Below are positions 27,340-35,046 of a DNA stretch of 41,537 nucleotides, one piece after another. The position numbers and the translations under genes were made by a program. Below the pieces are notes generated by a model. It was given only the letters and a program-made list of their open reading frames with translations. It searched no databases and was not told where the DNA came from. The DNA comes from Deltaproteobacteria bacterium (GTDB taxonomy: Bacteria; Desulfobacterota; Dissulfuribacteria; Dissulfuribacterales; UBA3076): contig JAGYNZ010000025.1 of assembly GCA_018399745.1 (NCBI GenBank), forward strand, positions 1-41,537, given 5' to 3'. Every line of letters begins with the position of its first letter. The stretch's first letter is position 1.

Positions 27340-30192
27340 TCATGGCTTTCCTTTTTTTAAATCCGCAATCCAGCCTTGGTATTGATGAGGGGTAAGCAAA
27401 TCAAAGCTGTAACACTGTTTGGCATCTGCCCGATATTGGGCGTCGATGTCTGCTAAGGGCGTTCGGCTTAACTTCTTGTTCACCCTTTCAAAATGCGCTT
27501 TTGCGTATCCCTCTTTTGCCGGGGTTGCTTCGTGCTGCTCTTCATCCGACTTGATCTCCACCACCTTGATCAGCGTTTCTATACCTTCATTCTGGAGTTC
27601 TTTCAGTTCCTCCAGATGTTCATCCTTTTCCTCGATCTCAAGCCTTGAAATATAATCATCAAGATCAATCTTTATAAAGAAATCGGGATTGAAACTGCGC
27701 CTGACCCTGTCCTTCCCGCCTTTCCAATATTCATACTGAATGCTGTAGAAATTTTTGTCTGGTGACTTTATCCAGGAATCTATGTAATCTGAATTGTCTA
27801 TCAACTGGAAAACAAACTCTTTTTCCGGCGAATGGGAGACCAGAACGATATTTTGAGGCGATTTCAGCTTTGATGTATTTACTACGTAAGGGGGCCTTGT
27901 ATCACCCCTTACAAATGGACGGATAATTTCATCTTTACGTTCCACAAAATCTTCGGCCTTAAAAAGGGAAAGCTGCGGCCCGTCTTCCGGACGCCTTCTC
28001 AACTCATTAATATAGTCCAGTACAAATCTGTTTGTTCCCCCCACCTCGGTTTCATAATCCTCGCTCAAAAATGCGGATCTGTCCCTTTCAAGTTCGCTCA
28101 CACGGATACCTGACCTGTCCATTCGAAAAGTAGTAATGGGATCTATGTCCCCTTCAATATTTTCAAAGACCCGTTTCTTTTTCCCCGGTGGCAGGAACTG
28201 GCTAAAATAGATATCGATCTGTTTTCTATTATCTTTCGAGAGCTTGTTTCCAGTGATTCCGGCATTTTTCATTGCTTCAAGCATAACTTGCCTGATTTCA
28301 TCTTCTTCAGGATAACGGTTGTCCACAACCACGCTTCCGAAATCAAAATGCAATGCCTCAAAGGTCCTCAGGCTAAAACGCTTATAAATATCATACACAA
28401 TTTCATCAACCGTATAAAAATCCCTTGCCAGCTCATAACGCCTTTCATCTTTGGTCCTTATGACCTTAACACCAAGTTTTTCCTCAAATGGGGTTAATGC
28501 CAGTTTGCCCGGCGGTTTTGCTTCAAGACTGCGGCCTGCCTTTTCAAAACGAGTGCTCGGGATATAATTGAGGTTGAAGAGAGTAAAATTGTGTGTGCCT
28601 CGCCCCTGTTCCCTGTCAATCAGCGCCGAAGAGGTGAGATACATATCGCTCTCGGTAACCGAGTCAACCAGTTCCTTGATGTGATCTGCGAATTTGTCGT
28701 GATTTGTAACAGTCAGAACAGGATAGGTTTGCTGTATAAGTTCATTAGGAACTTCACGGGGTATGCGCATCCCCCTGCCCAGCACCTGAGAGATAAGAAG
28801 CTTGGAATTAAAAACCCTCTCTTCCATTGGAACAATCTGAAAGACATTATCCACGTCCCAGCCTTCGGAAAGCTTGTTCACCGCATAAACGAATTCCACG
28901 CTTCCACCCGGTCTTACCGGATCTGTCTTTTCGATATTATCAAGCTCCTGCTTGTATTCCGACTCGGAAACCCTGCTTATAACGCAGATAACTTTTTTGC
29001 GTAACCTGTCTACGATCTCCGAATCCGTTCCCTTCGCGCCGTTGTGTTTCCTCTCATATCCAGACAGAAATCTGATGAATTCCTCATTTCTTTTTTGGGC
29101 ATTTTTTTGGTTGGGGCAGATAAAAATCGTGATCGGCTTTACTCTCCTTTTGCCGAAGAAATTCCTGTAGGCATACTTCTCACGATTTTCCAGATGATTT
29201 TTCAGCACCATTTCAAAGCGCTGATCAATCGTAAGTCTTGAGTCACCTTCATCGGTCTCGGTACGGATAATCGAATTGATCTTTTTTATATATCTCTCTT
29301 CGGTTGCATCCTTGATGGAATAATTGTAAATGATATCAGCGAAATATTCGTTCTGGTTATAGGGTGTGCCGGTAAAGCCGATGTGCCTGGTGATTTTGCC
29401 GTTTTCACGCAAAAATCGCATCCATAGCCGCTCATCTCTTACCTCTCCCTTGCCTTCCTGTCCCTTTTCTTTATCGAGCACGAGACGATTGTCTGCATAT
29501 TTCAAATGGGAATAGGCATGATGTATCTCATCTCCAAGGACAAGGACTTCATCGGTATTTTTGAATAATGTATCGTTGATACCTCCAAAGGTGTAAACAG
29601 CATTGATGTTTTCAATCACAATGGAGTCATCTTCTATCGAGTCATTGTCAGTCAGAAGATTGATCGCTTTACCCCTGTATTTCGTCGGGAGTTTGTCACT
29701 AAATTCCTTTCTGTTCATCAAGTCCCTGAATTTTTCGCGAAGGCCCTGTTCGATAATGGTGGAAGCCGGACCGAGTACCAAAACTCTCTTTGTAAGCCCC
29801 ATGACAAGGGAAAGCCAGGCGATGGCAAATATTACATATGATTTACCGGTCCCTGTGGCCATATGCACGACCCCGGAGAGTCGATCCGGAAGGGGCAGAT
29901 TGTAGTAAAAATTTGTTTCAGTCCCAAACCGTTGTTGAATCTGTAGCTTCTTTTGATAGTTCTCATTTCCAAGTTCTGTAATGCTTTTGTACCCGCCACC
30001 CCACAAATAGATCATGACCTGCTTAATAGCATCGTATTGGTAGTCACGTGATCCGACCAGCTCACGGACATATTCCTCGATATTCGCAAAATTGAACTTG
30101 TTGTAATTACACTTGCGTACATTTATATCCAGCGTGTGGTCAGACAGGTTCAGCCTCTTGATTGCCTTCTGTCTTTTAGGTTTCTTTGCCAT
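27340..30192 (-). CDS. res: Type III-like restriction helicase-nuclease (Res)
   Basis: A 950-residue SF2 helicase with a C-terminal nuclease, the expected restriction subunit of a type III or type III-like system. Walker A MATGTGKS is at 111-118, the DExH box DEIHHAYSH at 221-229, motif III GFTGTPYN near 285, and motif VI QVLGRGMRIPR near 485. Near the C-terminus a PD-(D/E)xK nuclease site is visible as FNPDFFIKI followed by VVEIKSDEEQ. It is the last gene of the mod / MNT / HEPN / res operon; its ATG comes one base after the HEPN stop codon, so translation should be coupled. It appears intact although mod carries a stop. The C-terminal arrangement resembles stand-alone DEAD/DEAH restriction proteins as well as classical EcoP15I-type Res. 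Confidence 0.85.
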   Translation of the reverse strand: MAKKPKRQKAIKRLNLSDHTLDINVRKCNYNKFNFANIEEYVRELVGSRDYQYDAIKQVMIYLWGGGYKSITELGNENYQKKLQIQQRFGTETNFYYNLPLPDRLSGVVHMATGTGKSYVIFAIAWLSLVMGLTKRVLVLGPASTIIEQGLREKFRDLMNRKEFSDKLPTKYRGKAINLLTDNDSIEDDSIVIENINAVYTFGGINDTLFKNTDEVLVLGDEIHHAYSHLKYADNRLVLDKEKGQEGKGEVRDERLWMRFLRENGKITRHIGFTGTPYNQNEYFADIIYNYSIKDATEERYIKKINSIIRTETDEGDSRLTIDQRFEMVLKNHLENREKYAYRNFFGKRRVKPITIFICPNQKNAQKRNEEFIRFLSGYERKHNGAKGTDSEIVDRLRKKVICVISRVSESEYKQELDNIEKTDPVRPGGSVEFVYAVNKLSEGWDVDNVFQIVPMEERVFNSKLLISQVLGRGMRIPREVPNELIQQTYPVLTVTNHDKFADHIKELVDSVTESDMYLTSSALIDREQGRGTHNFTLFNLNYIPSTRFEKAGRSLEAKPPGKLALTPFEEKLGVKVIRTKDERRYELARDFYTVDEIVYDIYKRFSLRTFEALHFDFGSVVVDNRYPEEDEIRQVMLEAMKNAGITGNKLSKDNRKQIDIYFSQFLPPGKKKRVFENIEGDIDPITTFRMDRSGIRVSELERDRSAFLSEDYETEVGGTNRFVLDYINELRRRPEDGPQLSLFKAEDFVERKDEIIRPFVRGDTRPPYVVNTSKLKSPQNIVLVSHSPEKEFVFQLIDNSDYIDSWIKSPDKNFYSIQYEYWKGGKDRVRRSFNPDFFIKIDLDDYISRLEIEEKDEHLEELKELQNEGIETLIKVVEIKSDEEQHEATPAKEGYAKAHFERVNKKLSRTPLADIDAQYRADAKQCYSFDLLTPHQYQGWIADLKKGKP

Positions 30193-30193
30193 T

Positions 30194-30583
30194 TTACTTT
30201 TGGCTCTTTAACATTCCTGTCATCTCTTTTATGAATGCTTCGCTTTCCTCAACGATCTCTCTGACCTGTTCAGGATCAAATTTTACCAATGGTCGATAAT
30301 CCACCTTGTGTCGATTATCAAAAAGCCAATCGTAGTATTTTCCCCATGACCTATCGATTTTACCGGTTCGAATAAAATCCCTATGGAGCATGGATCGTAC
30401 TTCTTTGTGTTTTTTGAACGTCTTTCCCTCATTTAAAAGCACCGAAGAGAAGACATGGAAGCAGGCAAAATATGCGTCTCGAACTGCATTCTGATATCTG
30501 CCCGATTTAAGGTTATCCCGTGCTGACGCAAGGTCTTCTCCGGCCTTTTCCATCCAATAGTCGATGATGATTTGTTGACTCAT
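30194..30583 (-). CDS. HEPN-domain protein (toxin-like, paired with MNT)
   Basis: A 129-residue all-helical HEPN protein of the Pfam HEPN (PF05168) type. ATG 30583 is chosen because it overlaps the MNT stop as ATGA; longer frames begin inside the MNT gene. Characteristic segments are DYWMEKAGEDLASARDNLKS, the helix RDAYFACFHVFSSVLLNEG, a KKHKEVRSMLHRDFIRTG linker and LFDNRHKVDYRPL. HEPN proteins are often RNases, but I do not see a clean RX4-6H motif at the place where HepT toxins have it, so it may be a binding rather than cutting subunit. It lies between MNT and res, one base from the res start. Confidence 0.83.
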   Translation of the reverse strand: MSQQIIIDYWMEKAGEDLASARDNLKSGRYQNAVRDAYFACFHVFSSVLLNEGKTFKKHKEVRSMLHRDFIRTGKIDRSWGKYYDWLFDNRHKVDYRPLVKFDPEQVREIVEESEAFIKEMTGMLKSQK

Positions 30584-30927
30584 AAAACGACAGCCCCATC
30601 TCGTGAGATTTCCTGGTAAACAGGAAACTCCTTGAATATACCATTCTCCCACTCAGCAACGAATGTGAATAACGGGCTGAAGATAACATCATATTTCATG
30701 CCAATATCGAATAGGGCACCAACGATGGCTTTTTCCTCTTTCCAATGCAACAACCGGGAGGTAACCACAAGCAGATCGATATCCGAATGCTCGTCATAAT
30801 CCCCGCGGGCCTTTGACCCAAACAGAATAACTTTGGTTATGGGAAATTCACTTTTCAGCATCCTAATGGCTGCCTCGATGGCATCGCTTTCATTTTTCAT
30901 CAACGAGGTACTTTCAAACGATTTCAT
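30580..30927 (-). CDS. Minimal nucleotidyltransferase (MNT, antitoxin-like)
   Basis: A 115-residue MNT-type nucleotidyltransferase. ATG 30927 follows AAAGGA at six bases; an upstream TTG is weaker. The catalytic pattern is complete: VILFGSKARGDYDEHSDIDL gives GS-x10-DxD, and the third acidic position falls near YDVIFSPL. In MntA-HepT pairs this enzyme AMPylates and silences the HEPN partner; here that is only an inference. It ends in a 4-base overlap with the HEPN gene and starts 50 bases after the end of mod. Confidence 0.87.
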   Translation of the reverse strand: MKSFESTSLMKNESDAIEAAIRMLKSEFPITKVILFGSKARGDYDEHSDIDLLVVTSRLLHWKEEKAIVGALFDIGMKYDVIFSPLFTFVAEWENGIFKEFPVYQEISRDGAVVL

Positions 30928-30977
30928 GATAATTCCTTTCAAAAAGCGAACGAACCTTCTAACTTCAGCCTATCCAC

Positions 30978-32939
30978 CTATGTATTGCCAATTATAAAAG
31001 GTTTGCTTTCATTGCCGTGTTTATCAATTGCAATAACTGCGACGCTTTCTGTCAAACCTTCCAATTTGATCTCGCCATTTTCAGAAATATCTCTTGCAAA
31101 TACGGTCCTGTCCATGTCAAAAATTTCACCGTCATAATCAATATCCACGAGAAGCATGGCAAGCCCGTCCAGGCCTTTTAATCGCTCCCCCTGTTTATCC
31201 AGAATACTTGTCTCAAACCGGGTGATCTTCAAGCCCTCTTCTGTCTTTTCGGTCTCGATTTCCACATTGTCATTGAAATAGAACCCTGTCGAATTGATAA
31301 GGTTATTGACATTTTCCTGGGCGCTTGGCTGCTCCTGTATCTGAAAATTCCGGGATACATCTTCCAGAATCTTGTACGGAAACTTAAGCATCTTAAAATA
31401 CAAATCATCACCGCCGCTGTTCTTCATAGCCATATCGCCAATCAGGGTGCAGGTCTCCGGTGTAATGATATAGTAATTTCCCTTTAATTTGCCGCCGGAC
31501 TGCAAAATGATTCCCTTGAGATAGTCCGCATCAATCCTGATGTTTTTCAGATATTCATCATCCCACACAGGGTAGACTTCCACCGGATCGCCGTCCTTTT
31601 CGCCAAAGATATTGATAAGCCTGTATTTGCCCGATAAATCCTTTTCGTCCCGGCTGATCTGAAAAAGCCCCAACACAAAATCGACATAGGCATCCCTGTT
31701 TTCCCGGAGCTTCATAATACGGGAAAAATCATAAGCGCCCGTAGAAACCACACAGAATGGTTTTGGGGGGTTGTCGTATTTCTGGTTTTTCTTTACCTCT
31801 TTACCAAGGGCTTTTGACTCCCCAATCCTGAGCATCCTCTTCTGCATGGTGTAGATCGCATGCTTGCCGAAATCGCATACAATCCAACGCCTGCCGAGTT
31901 TTTCCGCCACGGCTGCGGTGGTGCCTGAACCGGCGAATACGTCCATGACGAGGTCACCGGGGTTGGAAGAGCAATTAATTATCCTTCGAAGCAGTTCTTC
32001 TGGTTTTTGTGTTACGTATCCAATATTTTCATGTGTTGCTTATTGTATCGCAGATATTTCCCACACATCTCTTACAATTGCATCACGGTATTGTCGTCCC
32101 TCTTCGTCAATTTTAAAATCATCTTTAGAAAAACCATATTTATGTTGCATATATGATCTTTCGGTTTCGTAGTTAAAAATCCAGTTATTAGTTTTGGAAT
32201 AAAACAGTATGGTGTCATGTTTTCTTGAATATCTTCTTTTTGTAGCGCCTTGAGTTTTGTAAGCCCAATTTATTTCATTTTGAAAATTAGGTTTTCCAAA
32301 AACCTCATCCATAATTATCTTTACATAATGACTCATCTTTTGGTCCAAATGCACATAAATGCTTCCATCGTTTGCCAAAATTTCCCTTATATAAATCAAC
32401 CTCTCTCTCAATCCCTCAATAAATTCGGCTGAATCGACTTTATCTGAATAGCTTTTTTCGTCTCCCGAAGATCTAAAATCACTCTTTGTCGCAAACGGCG
32501 GATCAATGTAAATCAGCTTCACCTTGCCCTTGACCTTATCCTTAATCAAGGGATCAGCATTCTGATAGCAGGTCTTTAGGAATTGCAGATTATCCCCCTG
32601 CACAATCAAGTTCTGCCAATTATTATCAGTACCATCCTTTGCTCTTTCAAAGAGATCAAGCTGGGTTTCACCCGTCAGACTGCCGCTTTTAAAACATCTT
32701 TCAACCTGGAGTGGTGATCCGGTATCCGTTGGAGAACCCTGGTTCAGGATAGCAGCCTCACTTCTTTTTCCGGCATATTCAAGGGTGACGATCTTTGCTC
32801 TATCCAATTTTGCCACATCGAATTTCTCGGCAAGTCCTGGAAAAAGTTTTGTCATCAGCTCCGAGGGCGGTTCGGTATTGTTGTTCAGCGCCTCAATGAT
32901 GGATGTCTTTTCTTCATCTGTAAGGTCGGGCTTTGCCAT
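30978..32939 (-). pseudogene. mod: Type III-like DNA methyltransferase (Mod), in-frame TAA
   Basis: A 653-codon frame of a beta-class adenine methyltransferase broken by a single in-frame TAA at 32040-32042 (codon 300). ATG 32939 follows AGGAG. The first part holds QGDNLQFLKTCYQ and the catalytic DPPF (146-149) in KLIYIDPPFATKSDF, then INWAYKTQGATKRRYSRKHD. After ISAIQ and the stop, the frame continues at once with ATHENIGYVTQKPEELL and the SAM-binding FAGSGTT in VMDVFAGSGTTAAVAEKLG, so nothing else is lost. The order DPPF then FxGxG is that of type III Mod. A second ATG at 31946 could start the C-terminal half. The stop is a real nonsense mutation, a recoding site, or a base-call error; if real, methylation should fail while Res stays intact. 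Confidence 0.88.
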
Positions 32940-33476
32940 GAAATACTCCTGGATTCTGAACGATTATGGGCTATCGTTTAATGAAGGGCACTGCTGTAAA
33001 CTGAGATTACAATATTCGCCGCGTGAAGTTTTAGCATTTGAAAACTGCGCATCCACTTTTAGCTCCCATATTTTGTTGTTACTATTATATTCTGCAAATC
33101 TATAATTTGAATTGGTAGTTTCTTATCTTCGATTGCTTTTTTTCTTTCGTTGCTAAGCGTAGAGGCTGAGATATAGAGGTTATCTCTTGCCCGGCTTATC
33201 CCCACATATGCAATCCGTCGCGACTATCAATCTAAATCATTCTGCGAGCCCTTTGTAAGCCCATTATTAGCCCTTTGACCGTGCAGTGCGTATTTTATAA
33301 CATCCTTATTCCACTATGTATTATGTGATGTACTTTTCGTCATTGGTCAATTAAGGCATTTGATAGGCTCCCTTATTTCTGGAAACAGCCCCCTGTTGAG
33401 TCCTTCCCGTTGCTTGAAGAAGAATGGCGTTCTCCCAGCCATGCACTGATAGTGTAAACTTATCAGACATAGAGAG
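32940..33476. other. Spacer with helicase remnant, 537 bp
   Basis: Between mod and the AlbA_2 gene. Bases 32940-33058 must carry the mod operon promoter. Bases 33059-33223 hold the tail of a UvrD-like helicase (listed separately). Bases 33224-33476 have only short frames, the longest being 31 codons at 33347-33442 on the minus strand, with no recognisable match. Confidence 0.6.
33059..33223 (-). pseudogene. UvrD/Rep-type helicase C-terminal remnant
   Basis: A 54-codon frame reads SRRIAYVGISRARDNLYISA, followed by STLSNERKKAIEDKK and an orderly end at a TAA. RRIAYVGISRARDNLYI is helicase motif VI of SF1A (UvrD/Rep/PcrA) proteins, usually RRLxYVAxTRAxxxLY. The frame is cut at 33223 by a TAG and everything upstream (Walker A, DExx box and the rest) is gone. 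UvrD-like helicases are partners in several defence systems, for example the GajB subunit of Gabija, but the remnant is too short to assign. It shows that the island has lost at least one older defence gene. Confidence 0.65.
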
Positions 33477-34826
33477 TTATTTTTTAACCTTGTATTTGGT
33501 GTTTTTCCCGGAACCTGTTTTTTCCACGCTCCCTAAATCTATAAGCTCTTTAAGCCTTTTTATGGCCGTATTTTGATGAATATCCATCTCCTTTGATATC
33601 TCGGAAGAAGACAAAGATCCTTTTGATCTAAGTGTCTGATATATTTCTTCCAAATGGAATGTCATTTGCTGCTTTGTCCTGAGAGTAACACAAAAATATT
33701 GGCCTTTTTCCTCGAACTCCGGCCTTGGATTGCCTGAATTCTTCATTTCCTGAATCATTCTTGAAATTCCGCTTCCAAGCTCTTCCATAAAGCCGGCCCC
33801 GCGAAAAATGCAGGCAAGGCTTCTGTTTCTTATTTCTGAAATACCCTGGCCCAACAGATCAATGCTTAAAGCGCCGGGAAGCACACCAGGACTTGTTATT
33901 TTGCAACGATCACTAAAGATATCCACTTGCACGGAGGCGCCTTTCAAACTATAATCTCTATGTACAATCGCATTGATGACAGCCTCCCTTATAGCAAATG
34001 CCGGCAATACCGGAATCCTCTCACTTTTTGCACCCACAAGTTTTTGGGTCTTCGGAATCTCTGATATGGTATAATTAATAATACTATCTATTTTCAGACC
34101 GAGAGGCGGTTCAAAGAATTGTGAAGACAGTATTTCCGTTCTGTCAATTCCTTTATATCTGGTAACCTTAATTTTCGAATAGTCAACTTCCCTTAATTCC
34201 GGCAGATTTTCTTTGCCAAAAAGAACCACTCCAAGAAAACTTGGAAAGATGTCCCCATTGTTTTTTCTTAATATCACGTAATGAAAAAAGTGATTAAGCA
34301 ACGGCTTCTTAATCCCAAGAAGCCTCTTGAAAAAAACATGTAATGCCTCTTTATCTAAAGCATCTTTACCACACTGAAAAAATATTTGATCAAGGTAACT
34401 AATGCCGTAAGCCTGACGTTTCAACTCCTCGATGGCGGGAAAATCGGCCTGTCTATTGGTTGACCCGATACGGATATAAGCGCCCTTTTCCAGGCCCTTT
34501 GAAGCAAGATAATAGGGCTTTTGCTGGCCAGGAAGAATCTGGATACTTAGGAGCTGTCTGTTTTTCAGATTAATGGTCTGTATATACGGGGAAATTGACG
34601 GCCGGATACTATCATGAATAGTATTTGAAATCTTTTCTTCCAACTCAAAAGGGTTCTCTATCCCTACTATATCTCTGCTTTTATCATCTACCCCAAGAAT
34701 TAACTCCCCTCCAGCTCCATTCGCAAAAGCGACAATGGATTTTAACCACTTCGCCTTGGGTGGCAGGGATCTTTTCAACTCCAATTTACGATTTTCAGGC
34801 TGTCTTACTTTGTCAAGTATATTCAT
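33477..34826 (-). CDS. AlbA_2 (Schlafen-like) ATP-binding regulator with HTH
   Basis: A 449-residue protein. The N-terminus is an AlbA_2 (divergent AAA-4, Schlafen-like) domain: ENRKLELKRSLPPKAKWLKS then IVAFANGAGGELILGVDD. The middle has the ATP-binding-like motif REAVINAIVHRDYSLKG of the HATPase_c_4 domain and the ELGSGISRMIQ helix. A winged helix closes the protein (LSSSEISKEMDIHQNTAIKR). Such proteins are often annotated as transcriptional regulators and are common in defence islands; their biochemical role is mostly unknown. ATG 34826 follows GAGGA. The promoter region has clustered CTCACA half-sites, one of them overlapping the ribosome site, which suggests self-repression. The spacing to both neighbours suggests its own transcript. 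Confidence 0.83.
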   Translation of the reverse strand: MNILDKVRQPENRKLELKRSLPPKAKWLKSIVAFANGAGGELILGVDDKSRDIVGIENPFELEEKISNTIHDSIRPSISPYIQTINLKNRQLLSIQILPGQQKPYYLASKGLEKGAYIRIGSTNRQADFPAIEELKRQAYGISYLDQIFFQCGKDALDKEALHVFFKRLLGIKKPLLNHFFHYVILRKNNGDIFPSFLGVVLFGKENLPELREVDYSKIKVTRYKGIDRTEILSSQFFEPPLGLKIDSIINYTISEIPKTQKLVGAKSERIPVLPAFAIREAVINAIVHRDYSLKGASVQVDIFSDRCKITSPGVLPGALSIDLLGQGISEIRNRSLACIFRGAGFMEELGSGISRMIQEMKNSGNPRPEFEEKGQYFCVTLRTKQQMTFHLEEIYQTLRSKGSLSSSEISKEMDIHQNTAIKRLKELIDLGSVEKTGSGKNTKYKVKK

Positions 34827-34831
34827 TCTTC

Positions 34832-34889
34832 CTCACATTGAACACACTTTCTCACATTCTCTCACAGTGAGAATCAGAAGATTTGTGAG
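34832..34889. promoter_or_regulatory. Clustered CTCACA/TGTGAG operator candidate
   Basis: CTCACA occurs at 34832-34837, 34851-34856 and 34861-34866 and its inverse TGTGAG at 34884-34889. The perfect palindrome TCTCACAGTGAGA covers 34860-34872. Spacings of 19 and 10 bases put the direct copies on one helix face. The first copy overlaps the GAGGA ribosome site of the AlbA_2 gene. The winged-helix domain of that protein is the obvious candidate to bind here. Confidence 0.55.
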
Positions 34890-35005
34890 TAATTTTTCTT
34901 GTTAATCCTTTCAACTTTTTTAAGCGTACAGAATTATGGAAATCAACGGATTACCGTCCAGGATCTTTTGCCTTTTGCACGACGACCAGATTTTGCCACC
35001 AGGAA

Positions 35006-35032
35006 ATTTCTCCAACAAGTTGTTGGAGAAAT
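35006..35032. terminator. Perfect 27-base palindrome after helicase gene
   Basis: ATTTCTCCAACAA, a central G, and TTGTTGGAGAAAT form a perfect inverted repeat 14 bases beyond the stop codon of the 1451-residue helicase gene. It could fold as an 11-bp stem with a 5-base loop and end or protect that transcript. No long T-tract follows on the minus strand, so simple intrinsic termination is not assured. Confidence 0.5.
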
Positions 35033-35046
35033 GGTCTCAATCTGTA

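Noticed and set aside
33059-33223. Assigning the helicase tail to Gabija (GajB)
   Set aside because: Only motif VI remains and no OLD-type GajA is present in the window.
33347-33442. 31-codon minus-strand frame MAGRTPFFFKQREGLNRGLF onward
   Set aside because: Too short to judge and has no recognisable match, though it could be another gene remnant.
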